Of a DNA stretch of 6,097 nt, positions 1 to 5,296 are shown piece after piece (position 1 is the stretch's first letter; each line of letters opens with the position of its first letter). The translations under genes and the position numbers were made by a program. This DNA comes from an uncultured Eubacteriales bacterium (GTDB lineage: Bacteria > Bacillota > Clostridia > Lachnospirales > Lachnospiraceae), in the NCBI GenBank assembly GCA_900548855.1, contig URMF01000093.1:1-6097 (forward strand), given 5' to 3'. The notes beneath the pieces are model-generated. The model searched no databases, had not been told where the DNA came from, and saw only the letters and a list, made by a program, of their open reading frames with translations.

Positions 1-1
1 G

Positions 2-874
2 TTGGGCGCGCCGTTGCTTAGAACTATATCCTTTATGTCTGTTGTGCCACAGATACGATATAAAATCGAAGAGTTGGAAAAGGTATTAGATAGTCCGCCA
101 GTAAAGGAAGGACAGAACTTTTATCAAGGAAAATCTTATGATATTTGTTTTGAACATGTTTTTTTTAGATATGATGAGAAAGAAGTATTACATGATATCA
201 ATTTAAACATTAAGACTAATACAAAAGTAGCATTAGTGGGTGAATCAGGTGCAGGTAAGAGTACATTAGCAAAGCTTTTAATTCATTATTATGATGTGAA
301 TAACGGAAAAATTATGATTGGTAATCAGAATATTTGTGATATGCGATTGGAAGCTTTAAACGAATTGATTGCTTATGTTTCTCAAGATAATTTTTTATTT
401 AATGACACAATATTAAATAATATCGCTTTTAGTCAAAAATCATTGAGTTTAGATAATGCTATTTTATTTGCTAAATATGCTTGTGTTGATGATAATATTC
501 AAGAGTTTCCACTTAAATATGAAACAATGATAGGAGAAGCAGGTTCCACTTTGTCTGGGGGAGAAAAACAGAGAATTTCAATAGCAAGGGCGATATTGAA
601 AGACGCGCCCATCGTTATTTTGGATGAAGCGACATCCAGCGTAGACCCGGAAAATGAAAAAGCTCTTTTGGACGCAATTTTTGAATTGACGAAAAATAAA
701 ACACTAATTTCTATCGCTCACAGGTTGTCTACTGTTCGGACGGCAGATCAAATTATTGTCATTGATCAAGGCCATATTGTTCAAAAGGGAACCCATAAGG
801 AATTAGCAGAAAAAGAAGGGATTTATCGTACTTTTTTGAAGTGCAGGGAGAAATCCATCAGTTGGAAGCTATGA
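2..874 (+). CDS. ABC half-transporter, C-terminal part (TMD end plus NBD), 5' partial
   Basis: This is the 3' part of a fused permease/ATPase half-transporter of the exporter-fold (MsbA/YbtP-like) class. The frame is open to the left edge, so the true start and most of the membrane domain lie before the window. Residues 1-30 look like the last TMD helix and linker. Residues 48-280 are a complete nucleotide-binding domain: A-loop Tyr57, Walker A GESGAGKS (80-87), Q-loop Gln128, signature LSGGE (184-188), Walker B IVILDE (204-209), D-loop SSVD (212-215) and switch His240. All ATPase residues are present, so the domain should be active. It would work as a homodimer or with a second half-transporter encoded upstream. 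Its TGA overlaps the SD of the next gene. Because it sits beside an ECF system and a DtxR-type regulator, an importer of the YbtPQ/IrtAB kind is possible (inference); a drug exporter is the alternative. GC falls clearly in about 121-540 compared with its flanks. Confidence 0.93.
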   Translation: MGAPLLRTISFMSVVPQIRYKIEELEKVLDSPPVKEGQNFYQGKSYDICFEHVFFRYDEKEVLHDINLNIKTNTKVALVGESGAGKSTLAKLLIHYYDVNNGKIMIGNQNICDMRLEALNELIAYVSQDNFLFNDTILNNIAFSQKSLSLDNAILFAKYACVDDNIQEFPLKYETMIGEAGSTLSGGEKQRISIARAILKDAPIVILDEATSSVDPENEKALLDAIFELTKNKTLISIAHRLSTVRTADQIIVIDQGHIVQKGTHKELAEKEGIYRTFLKCREKSISWKL

Positions 875-885
875 GGTGTGTTGCC

Positions 886-2385
886 ATGAAAAAACAATTT
901 CCAATTATATCTTTTGAACATGCCTCTTTTCAGTATGAAGGACAGTCTCAGGAAAGTCTAAAGGATGTAAAGCTTATCATAAAATCGGGAGAATTTCTTG
1001 TTATTACTGGGCAGAGCGGATGTGGAAAGACCACATTAACCAGGTGTATCAATAATTTGATTCCCCGCTTTTTTGAAGGCAGATTATCCGGCGAAGTCAT
1101 TGTATTGGGACGTTCCATAAAAGAATCGGACGCCGGTGAGGCTGGCAAAGAGATTGCTTCAATTTTTCAAGATCCCCGCAGTCAATTTTTTACTACAAAC
1201 AGTTCCAGCGAAGTTGCATTTGCCTGCGAAAACTATGGAATTCCACATAAAGAAATCGTTAAACGTGTTAACAGCGCCTTTCAGTCACTGAATATGGAGA
1301 ACCTAAAAGACAGAGATATTTTTGCCCTGTCCAGTGGAGAAAGGCAAAAAGTTGCTTTTCTCGCAGCGACTACTCTTAATCCACAAATTTATGTTCTGGA
1401 TGAGCCTTCGGCTAATTTAGACATTCATACAATCTTACAGGTAAGAGAGATTCTTTCTGCTTTGAAAGCCGCTGGACACACGATTATTGTTTCAGAACAC
1501 AGATTGTTTTACTTATACGGACTCGCAGATCGCTTTTTAATTATGGAGGATGGTCAAATCTGCGAAGAATTAACAGGTGAGGAAATGGCAGAATTATCTG
1601 CTGTCCAAATGCACAACAGAAGGCTTCGCCCGTTAAATTTGGATTTAATACAAATAGAAAGGAAAGAATCTATTTGCCGCTCGGAAGTATTTCTCCAAAT
1701 TAGAAATTTGAGCTTTTCGCATAAAGCCATGCCGGAACTTCTTCACAACATTTCATTAGAAGCCTACAAAGGCGAAACGATTGCCTTGATTGGAGAAAAT
1801 GGTTGCGGGAAAACAACATTGGGGAAAATCTTGTCTGGCTTGATTCGCTGCCGCCAAGGTGCGTTTTACATTGATGGAAAGAATGTGAAGCAACAAAAAT
1901 TATCCGACTATGTGTACTTTGTTATGCAGGAGGCAGATCACCAGCTTTATACAGACAGTGTGACGGAGGAATTGAGGTTAGGAAACAAAAGGATTCCAAG
2001 CATAGATGAAAAAGTGTCTCAAATTTTGAAAATGCTCCATCTGGAAAACTTCAAAGACTGCCATCCGTATGCTTTATCAGGCGGTCAAAAACAGAGACTG
2101 ACAATAGGAGCGGCAATGCTTTCGGAAAAACCAATCATCGTTTTGGATGAACCAACAAGCGGGTTAGACTGGGATAATATGTGCGCTGTTGCCAATGCTG
2201 TTAATTATATGCGTGAGGCTGGAAAGCTGGTCTTTATTATTACGCATGATCTGGAGTTTATCAGCCTGACCGCCTCGCGCGCTTTGCTTTTGAAGGAAGG
2301 GATTATTAAAGATGATTTACAAATGACGGAACAAAACAATTTCAAAATCGTAAAGAATTTTATGGTGGAGGAAGGTGGTGAATAA
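886..2385 (+). CDS. ECF transporter ATPase, two fused NBDs (EcfA1-EcfA2 type)
   Basis: Two complete ABC ATPase domains lie in one 499-residue chain with no membrane segment. This matches the fused EcfA/CbiO form that powers energy-coupling-factor vitamin or metal importers at the inner face of the membrane. Domain 1: Walker A GQSGCGKTT (42-50), Q-loop Gln95, signature LSSGE (148-152), Walker B with VLDEPSANLD (170-179), His205. Domain 2: Walker A GENGCGKTT (303-311), Gln348, LSGGQ (397-401), VLDEPTSGLD (419-428), His454. The signature of domain 1 is slightly degenerate (SSGE), which is common in such asymmetric pairs. The ATG at 886 was chosen because GAGGTG at 873-878 lies 7 bases upstream and overlaps the stop of the previous gene. 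An ATG at 871 (ATGA overlap) and a GTG at 841 are also in frame but have poorer SDs. EcfT and an S component follow directly, which supports the ECF assignment over an ordinary ABC ATPase. Confidence 0.93.
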   Translation: MKKQFPIISFEHASFQYEGQSQESLKDVKLIIKSGEFLVITGQSGCGKTTLTRCINNLIPRFFEGRLSGEVIVLGRSIKESDAGEAGKEIASIFQDPRSQFFTTNSSSEVAFACENYGIPHKEIVKRVNSAFQSLNMENLKDRDIFALSSGERQKVAFLAATTLNPQIYVLDEPSANLDIHTILQVREILSALKAAGHTIIVSEHRLFYLYGLADRFLIMEDGQICEELTGEEMAELSAVQMHNRRLRPLNLDLIQIERKESICRSEVFLQIRNLSFSHKAMPELLHNISLEAYKGETIALIGENGCGKTTLGKILSGLIRCRQGAFYIDGKNVKQQKLSDYVYFVMQEADHQLYTDSVTEELRLGNKRIPSIDEKVSQILKMLHLENFKDCHPYALSGGQKQRLTIGAAMLSEKPIIVLDEPTSGLDWDNMCAVANAVNYMREAGKLVFIITHDLEFISLTASRALLLKEGIIKDDLQMTEQNNFKIVKNFMVEEGGE

Positions 2386-3082
2386 ATTGAGAAAGCATGG
2401 AGTATATTACGATTCTCGCATAAAACTTCTGTTGATTCTATTGACATCAGCTTTGGCGTTTGCTTTGGGTGGAGGCTTAACAGGCTTGTTACTCTTTGGC
2501 GTCGTTTGCCTGTTTGCTTTGCTAAGTGGACTTTGGAAAACAAGTATCAAAGTTGCAATAGTTTATATAGTTCTGCTTATGTTGGCGCAAGTCCTTCCAA
2601 TTCATTTATCTTCCGTGATAACATTCTTTTTACTAAGAATTTTGACTATTGCACTTGCTTTGAATATTCTATTTCAGACTACGGAAATATCGGAATTGAT
2701 AGCAGCGCTTCAGGCAAGTCATATCCCTCAAGCAATTGTGATACCAGTGGCTATCATATTGAGATTTCTTCCATCTTTGAAACAAGATGTGCTTTATATA
2801 AAACAAGGGATGAAAACGAGGGGCGTGGGATTGTCTTTTTGGAGAATAGTAAGTCATCCGGCGCAGACATACGAAGGCTTTTTAGTCCCTATACTTATGC
2901 GCCTTCTGATGACGGCGACAGAATTATCCGCATCAGCGGAAACGCGAGGCATCAGCTATCCTTGTGAAAAAACTCACTATATATTAGTTGATTTCCGCTT
3001 AAGAGATAGTATTTTGTTGATAGGTATGCTTGCTCTTTTTGCGGTTATCATATGGACATCGTTCCAACCAATATCATTTTAA
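2378..3082 (+). CDS. ecfT: ECF transporter transmembrane component EcfT
   Basis: This 234-residue membrane protein couples the two NBDs to the substrate-binding S component. Seen directly: an N-terminal YYDSRIKLL stretch (residues 10-18) that matches the DxRxKL start of the EcfT/CbiQ family; hydrophobic segments at about 17-50, 57-75, 78-98, 118-133 and 211-227; and the two Arg-centred coupling motifs TRG at 147-149 and 189-191. These occupy the place of the family's paired ARG motifs, in the cytoplasmic helices that sit in the ATPase grooves. The gene overlaps the ATPase stop by 8 bases. The second of two tandem GTG codons (2378) is preferred because GGAGG at 2367-2371 is 6 bases upstream; GTG 2375 would have a spacing of only 3. 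The overlap suggests translational coupling, which would fit subunits made in fixed ratio. Confidence 0.9.
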   Translation: MNKLRKHGVYYDSRIKLLLILLTSALAFALGGGLTGLLLFGVVCLFALLSGLWKTSIKVAIVYIVLLMLAQVLPIHLSSVITFFLLRILTIALALNILFQTTEISELIAALQASHIPQAIVIPVAIILRFLPSLKQDVLYIKQGMKTRGVGLSFWRIVSHPAQTYEGFLVPILMRLLMTATELSASAETRGISYPCEKTHYILVDFRLRDSILLIGMLALFAVIIWTSFQPISF

Positions 3083-3096
3083 GGAGGATTTATTTC

Positions 3097-3684
3097 ATGC
3101 AAACCGAAAACAAAAAAGGATTTCAAGTAAAGGATTTGATCGTCACAGCTCTTTTATCTTTGTGCGCACTTGTTATCTATATCATTTGTGCGTTCCTATC
3201 TTTTTCTCCCTACACGATGTTAGTGGTAAGTCCATTGTGGTCATTATTGGCAGCTATTACATATTTCCTTGTAGCAGCTAAGACTAAGAAACCGTGGGCA
3301 CTGTTCATTTTTTGTGCGGTAACAGGCATTTATGGATTTTATCCGCCCATGATAATTTGCTGCATTATTGCTGGCATTATTTCTGCGTTGATCGCGTGGA
3401 AAACAGGTTGCACTAATGGAAAAACACTTACGTTCAGTTATATCATTTATATGGTTTTAGCAGCATTCAGTGGTACATATATTCCCTTCTTGTTTTTCTC
3501 AAATCAAACACTTGAGCAGTATGCGGGAATGTTTGGCGAAAGTTATTTGGGAATTTTGCAAACGTTAGTATCACCTGTAACAGCTATCATAATGCTTGTC
3601 GTTGTTGCAATTTGCGCCTTTGTTGGCGCGCTCATCGCTAAGAAACTGCTCAAGAAGCATTTCAAAAAAGCAGGTATGGTGTAA
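3097..3684 (+). CDS. MptD / Trep_Strep-family membrane protein, probable ECF S component
   Basis: This 195-residue, strongly hydrophobic protein has about six predicted membrane segments (roughly 13-35, 42-61, 67-81, 84-101, 112-135 and 158-185) and a basic C-terminus (KKLLKKHFKK). Size and topology match ECF substrate-binding (S) components. The sequence style (N-terminal KDLIVTALL, later GxYGFYPPM and SGTYIPFLFF) resembles the MptD/Trep_Strep family, which is usually encoded beside EcfA and EcfT. The substrate of this family is not firmly established and cannot be read from the sequence. The ATG at 3097 was chosen because AAGGAGG at 3081-3087 is 9 bases upstream; an upstream in-frame ATG at 3052 lies inside ecfT and has no comparable SD. 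The 14-base gap from ecfT places it in the same operon. The downstream metal-dependent regulator suggests a metal-linked substrate (inference). Confidence 0.85.
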   Translation: MQTENKKGFQVKDLIVTALLSLCALVIYIICAFLSFSPYTMLVVSPLWSLLAAITYFLVAAKTKKPWALFIFCAVTGIYGFYPPMIICCIIAGIISALIAWKTGCTNGKTLTFSYIIYMVLAAFSGTYIPFLFFSNQTLEQYAGMFGESYLGILQTLVSPVTAIIMLVVVAICAFVGALIAKKLLKKHFKKAGMV

Positions 3685-3722
3685 ATGAAGTAATTATATG
3701 TGTCAGAAGGAGGTGTACCATT

Positions 3723-4094
3723 ATGCCCTTAACATCATCTATGGAGGACTATTTAGAGGCAGTTTTAATAGTAGCTAAAAAACAAATTGAGGTGCGCTCT
3801 GTTGATATAGCTCGACAATTAAATGTTAGCAAACCAAGCGTCTGGCGGGCAATGACTGTCCTAAAAGATGGTGGTTTCCTTACAATGGATGATCACAGTT
3901 TTCTTTTACTCACAGATTTAGGACAAGAAACAGCCAAGAAAATCTATGAGCGTCACTGTTTTTTTACTGAACAGCTTATCGCCGCAGGTATTGACCCCAA
4001 GACTGCGGAGGCCGACGCCTGCCGGATTGAACACAACATCAGCGACGAAAGTTTCTCACGGCTGAAAGAGACAGCAACACAGAAACAAGATTAA
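3723..4094 (+). CDS. DtxR/MntR-family metal-dependent transcriptional regulator (short form)
   Basis: This 123-residue cytoplasmic DNA-binding repressor is expected to sense a divalent metal and control the transport operon that it ends. Residues 5-65 form the N-terminal winged helix-turn-helix, with the family start SMEDYLEA and the recognition region VSKPSVWRAMTVL (35-47). Residues 70-115 are the metal-binding dimerisation domain. Candidate ligands are Asp9, Glu12, His78, Cys100, Glu103 and His104 (DACRIEHNIS at 98-107). Asp9 is MntR-like, while Cys100 sits where DtxR has Cys102 and MntR has Glu99. There is no C-terminal SH3/FeoA-like domain, as in MntR and other short members. The start is fixed by a very strong AGAAGGAGGTG (3705-3715) 7 bases before ATG. 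It lies 38 bases after the S component, so it is probably co-transcribed. Whether it responds to iron or manganese cannot be settled from sequence alone. Confidence 0.9.
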   Translation: MPLTSSMEDYLEAVLIVAKKQIEVRSVDIARQLNVSKPSVWRAMTVLKDGGFLTMDDHSFLLLTDLGQETAKKIYERHCFFTEQLIAAGIDPKTAEADACRIEHNISDESFSRLKETATQKQD

Positions 4095-4225
4095 CCTGGA
4101 TAAATTTTTAATGGCTAACTTATGGGAGGAAAAATGAAGATTAAATAGAAAAGACACGCCGACGGGCTTGCAGAGTAGCAAGTCCTCAGCCATGTCTTGG
4201 AAACAAGAGAATGGAGGTGGTTCCC
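4095..4225 (+). other. Cargo/backbone junction with mini-ORF and hairpin
   Basis: This spacer separates the transport operon from the KTR gene. No terminator with a U-tract follows the regulator gene on the + strand. It holds GGGAGG at 4124-4129 followed by ATG AAG ATT AAA TAG (4134-4148), a 4-codon frame that could be a leader peptide or the remains of a lost gene. It then holds an imperfect hairpin (outer AAGACA 4151-4156 with TGTCTT 4193-4198; inner CTTGC 4167-4171 with GCAAG 4178-4182, extended by GGG/TCC with one G.T). On the minus strand this hairpin is followed by a T-rich run, so it could end leftward transcription. Composition changes from AT-rich to more balanced around here. Confidence 0.5.
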
Positions 4226-4399
4226 ATGCAGCAAACAGAATGGGTTTATTGTCCCGTCTGCGGGAATAAAACCCGTGATCGAATCAGGGAGGATACGGTT
4301 TTAATCAATTATCCTCTCTACTGCCCGAAGTGCAAACGAAAGAGCTTGATTCAGGCGAAACAGCTACACATCGTTGTCATCAAAGAGCCAGACGCATAG
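4226..4399 (+). CDS. Cysteine-rich KTR-domain small protein
   Basis: This 57-residue protein has two zinc-ribbon-like knuckles, CPVC (9-12) and CPKC (33-36), with CGNKTR directly at the first. It matches the small 'cysteine-rich KTR' family that is common in conjugative elements of Clostridia. It probably binds one zinc ion. The molecular role is unknown; nucleic-acid binding is a guess based on the fold. The ATG at 4226 is chosen over an in-frame ATG at 4211 because GGAGG at 4213-4217 lies 8 bases before 4226, and because the shorter form begins like the family (MxxTEWxxCPVC). A strong terminator follows at 4404-4450. The gene faces the XRE gene convergently, and it marks the start of the element backbone after the cargo operon. 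Confidence 0.88.
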   Translation: MQQTEWVYCPVCGNKTRDRIREDTVLINYPLYCPKCKRKSLIQAKQLHIVVIKEPDA

Positions 4400-4403
4400 A
4401 CGC

Positions 4404-4450
4404 AGAGCCGATGAACCCGTGAGAATTTCCCACGGACATCGGCTCTTTTT
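4404..4450 (+). terminator. Rho-independent terminator of the KTR gene
   Basis: A perfect 10-bp stem, AGAGCCGATG (4404-4413) with CATCGGCTCT (4437-4446), is topped by a second 5-bp helix CCGTG/CACGG (4417-4421 with 4431-4435). It runs into a T-tract ending at 4450. The T-tract is on the + strand, so it ends rightward transcription. It touches the stop codon of the convergent XRE gene and should also limit interference between the two. Confidence 0.9.
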
Positions 4451-4782
4451 CACTCTTTGGGCTGGCTATCCAAGGCCGCTCTAACTGTCGCCTTGATGAT
4501 CTGCATAGAACGCTCATCGCAGTTATACAGCATACGGACAAGGCTTTCCATTTCAGAATCCTCAATCTTCTTTTCCGGGAAGAAAATCTGATCGGGTAAA
4601 ATGGACAGCTCCCGAATCAGCTTGTACAGGATGTCGTAGCTGGGCTTTTTGCCTTCGTTCTCGATACGATATATAAATCTCTCGCCTACTCCGACCTTGG
4701 CTGCCAGATCTTCGACCGTAATATCTGCTTTCATGCGGGCATTCTTGATGATCTCGCCAAGCATTTCATGTTCATTCTGCAC
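4450..4782 (-). CDS. XRE-family helix-turn-helix transcriptional regulator
   Basis: This is a 110-residue DNA-binding protein. Residues 8-66 form a Cro/C1-type HTH (HTH_3): LGEIIKNARMKADITVEDLA, then AAKVGVGERFIYRIENEGKKP with the turn VGVGERF and the recognition helix before IENEGKKPSYDILYKLI. Residues 67-110 are an acidic then basic C-terminal tail that probably aids dimerisation. The start is a GTG (4782-4780) with AGGAGAGGTG (4800-4791) 8 bases upstream; an internal ATG at codon 7 lacks an SD. Regulators of this type sit at this position in Tn1549-like elements and are thought to repress transfer genes (family knowledge, function inferred). The upstream region carries repeated CAGTTC half-sites and an inverted repeat, which suggests autoregulation. 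The gene is transcribed against all other genes in the window. Confidence 0.88.
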   Translation of the reverse strand: MQNEHEMLGEIIKNARMKADITVEDLAAKVGVGERFIYRIENEGKKPSYDILYKLIRELSILPDQIFFPEKKIEDSEMESLVRMLYNCDERSMQIIKATVRAALDSQPKE

Positions 4783-4785
4783 TTT

Positions 4786-4884
4786 CAGTTCACCTCTCCT
4801 TCTATTTTACGGATTTATGCCAGATTTATAATGGCATAGCAGTTCAAATTTTAGAGAACTGATAGTGCGGATAAAAGTGAACTG
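4786..4884. promoter_or_regulatory. Probable XRE promoter/operator region with repeated CAGTTC half-sites
   Basis: The 6-mer CAGTTC occurs on the + strand at 4786-4791 and 4840-4845, and as its complement GAACTG at 4856-4861 and 4879-4884. The outer pair extends to an 8-bp match, CAGTTCAC/GTGAACTG. Between them, TATGCCA (4816-4822) and TGGCATA (4832-4838) form a 7-bp inverted repeat around an AT core containing TATAAT (4827-4832, + strand). A minus-strand TAAAAT (complement of 4848-4853) could be the -10 of the XRE gene. Placement and repetition fit an autoregulated operator. The promoter boxes are weak and uncertain. Confidence 0.55.
4816..4838. repeat. 7-bp inverted repeat, candidate operator
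   Basis: TATGCCA and TGGCATA are perfect inverted copies with a 9-base AT-rich spacer, which contains most of a TATAAT. The centre lies 45 bases upstream of the XRE start codon. Symmetry and size fit a dimeric HTH repressor site that would block the overlapping promoter core. Confidence 0.5.
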
Positions 4885-4948
4885 ACCAGGATCGTATAAC
4901 TGGCCCTGTCAATAAAAAAAACGAGGTTTTGGCAGGTTGGTTTGTCAT
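4844..4948 (-). CDS. Possible small ORF (34 aa), upstream of the XRE gene
   Basis: An ATG at 4948-4946 is preceded by a well-spaced GGAGG (complement of CCTCC at 4956-4960), and the frame runs to a TGA at 4846-4844. The product begins MTNQPAKTSFFLLTG and contains WSVHF. I do not recognise it. It includes a run of eight T, so slippage is possible, and it ends inside the XRE promoter region. Its SD lies in one arm of the 10-bp hairpin 4953-4985, so it would be masked in RNA. It could be a leader peptide, a decayed element gene, or chance. A faint resemblance to the small TnpW-type element proteins (short N-terminus, then a VHF) is not enough for a call. Confidence 0.25.
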   Translation of the reverse strand: MTNQPAKTSFFLLTGPVIRSWSVHFYPHYQFSKI

Positions 4949-5207
4949 GCCCATCCCTCCAGACCACGTTTTGGCCTGGAGGGATATTTCATGCGTTGGT
5001 CATCCTTCGCACCGCTGCTTATTAGAAGCAGCGAGTATGATTCTATGTCGTAGGCCGCCTGCTTGACGGTGTACGGTCAAAAAAACTTCCCGTTTTTCAG
5101 CGGGATACTATGCCCTTCGCACTGAACCATCATGCCATGATTTATACGAACTAAAAAGAAACGCACTTGCTGTTTGGGGGAATACCCCATTCTGCAGGTG
5201 CGTTTTT
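4900..5207 (+). ncRNA. Candidate structured RNA or long leader, gene-less region
   Basis: No conventional gene is visible between the XRE start and the sigma-like gene; this part is rich in hairpins instead. Helices: 4905-4911 with 4930-4936 (7 bp, one U.G); 4953-4962 with 4976-4985 (10 bp perfect); 5013-5020 with 5026-5033 (8 bp perfect, 5-base loop); 5088-5092 with 5101-5105 (5 bp); and a terminal stem 5159-5170 with 5194-5205 (12 bp, one U.G) followed by T5. Both wobble pairs become A/C mismatches on the minus strand, which favours + strand RNA. CCTTCGCAC is directly repeated at 5004-5012 and 5114-5122. No clear promoter is seen; TATAAC at 4895-4900 lacks a good -35. It may be a separate small RNA or the leader of the sigma-like gene. 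No known RNA family was recognised. Confidence 0.4.
5159..5207 (+). terminator. Terminator or attenuator before the sigma-like gene
   Basis: AAACGCACTTGC (5159-5170) pairs with GCAGGTGCGTTT (5194-5205) through 12 pairs including one U.G. The loop contains a GGGG/CCCC mini-stem (about 5177-5188), and T5 ends at 5207. It could also act weakly on the minus strand, because a T-rich run lies beyond it there, but the A/C mismatch makes that stem poorer. It stands 90 bases before the sigma-like start with no evident promoter in between, so it may work as an attenuator. Confidence 0.7.
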
Positions 5208-5251
5208 CAATATAGAGAAACCCCATTTTCACGTTGTAGGGGACCGCCGGC

Positions 5252-5279
5252 CAGTCTGAATTTCTCGCAATTCAGACTG
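5252..5279 (+). promoter_or_regulatory. 11-bp hairpin just upstream of the sigma-like SD
   Basis: CAGTCTGAATT (5252-5262) and AATTCAGACTG (5269-5279) are perfect inverted copies with a 6-base loop. The hairpin ends 3 bases before the SD GGAGGG (5283-5288). No T-tract follows, so it is not a terminator. It could be an operator, an mRNA-stabilising hairpin, or a structure that modulates ribosome access. Confidence 0.6.
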
Positions 5280-5296
5280 ATCGGAGGGAAAACAGC

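Noticed and set aside
2506..2967. A 153-residue + strand frame inside ecfT
   Set aside because: It overlaps ecfT in another frame, lacks an SD and has a Ser/Cys-rich composition without domain features. It is a shadow of the real gene.
4404..4450. Bidirectional terminator serving the XRE gene as well
   Set aside because: The T-tract is only on the + strand. On the minus strand the stem is followed by GCGTC, so efficient leftward termination is unlikely.
4649..4831. A 60-residue + strand frame opposite the XRE gene
   Set aside because: It is antisense to a clear HTH gene and ends in its promoter region. The Ser/Thr-rich product has no features.
4900..5207. Group II intron or IS200/IS605-type end as the source of the hairpins
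   Set aside because: No domain V-like sequence, intron boundary motif or transposase frame is seen, and the hairpins do not sit at an element edge.
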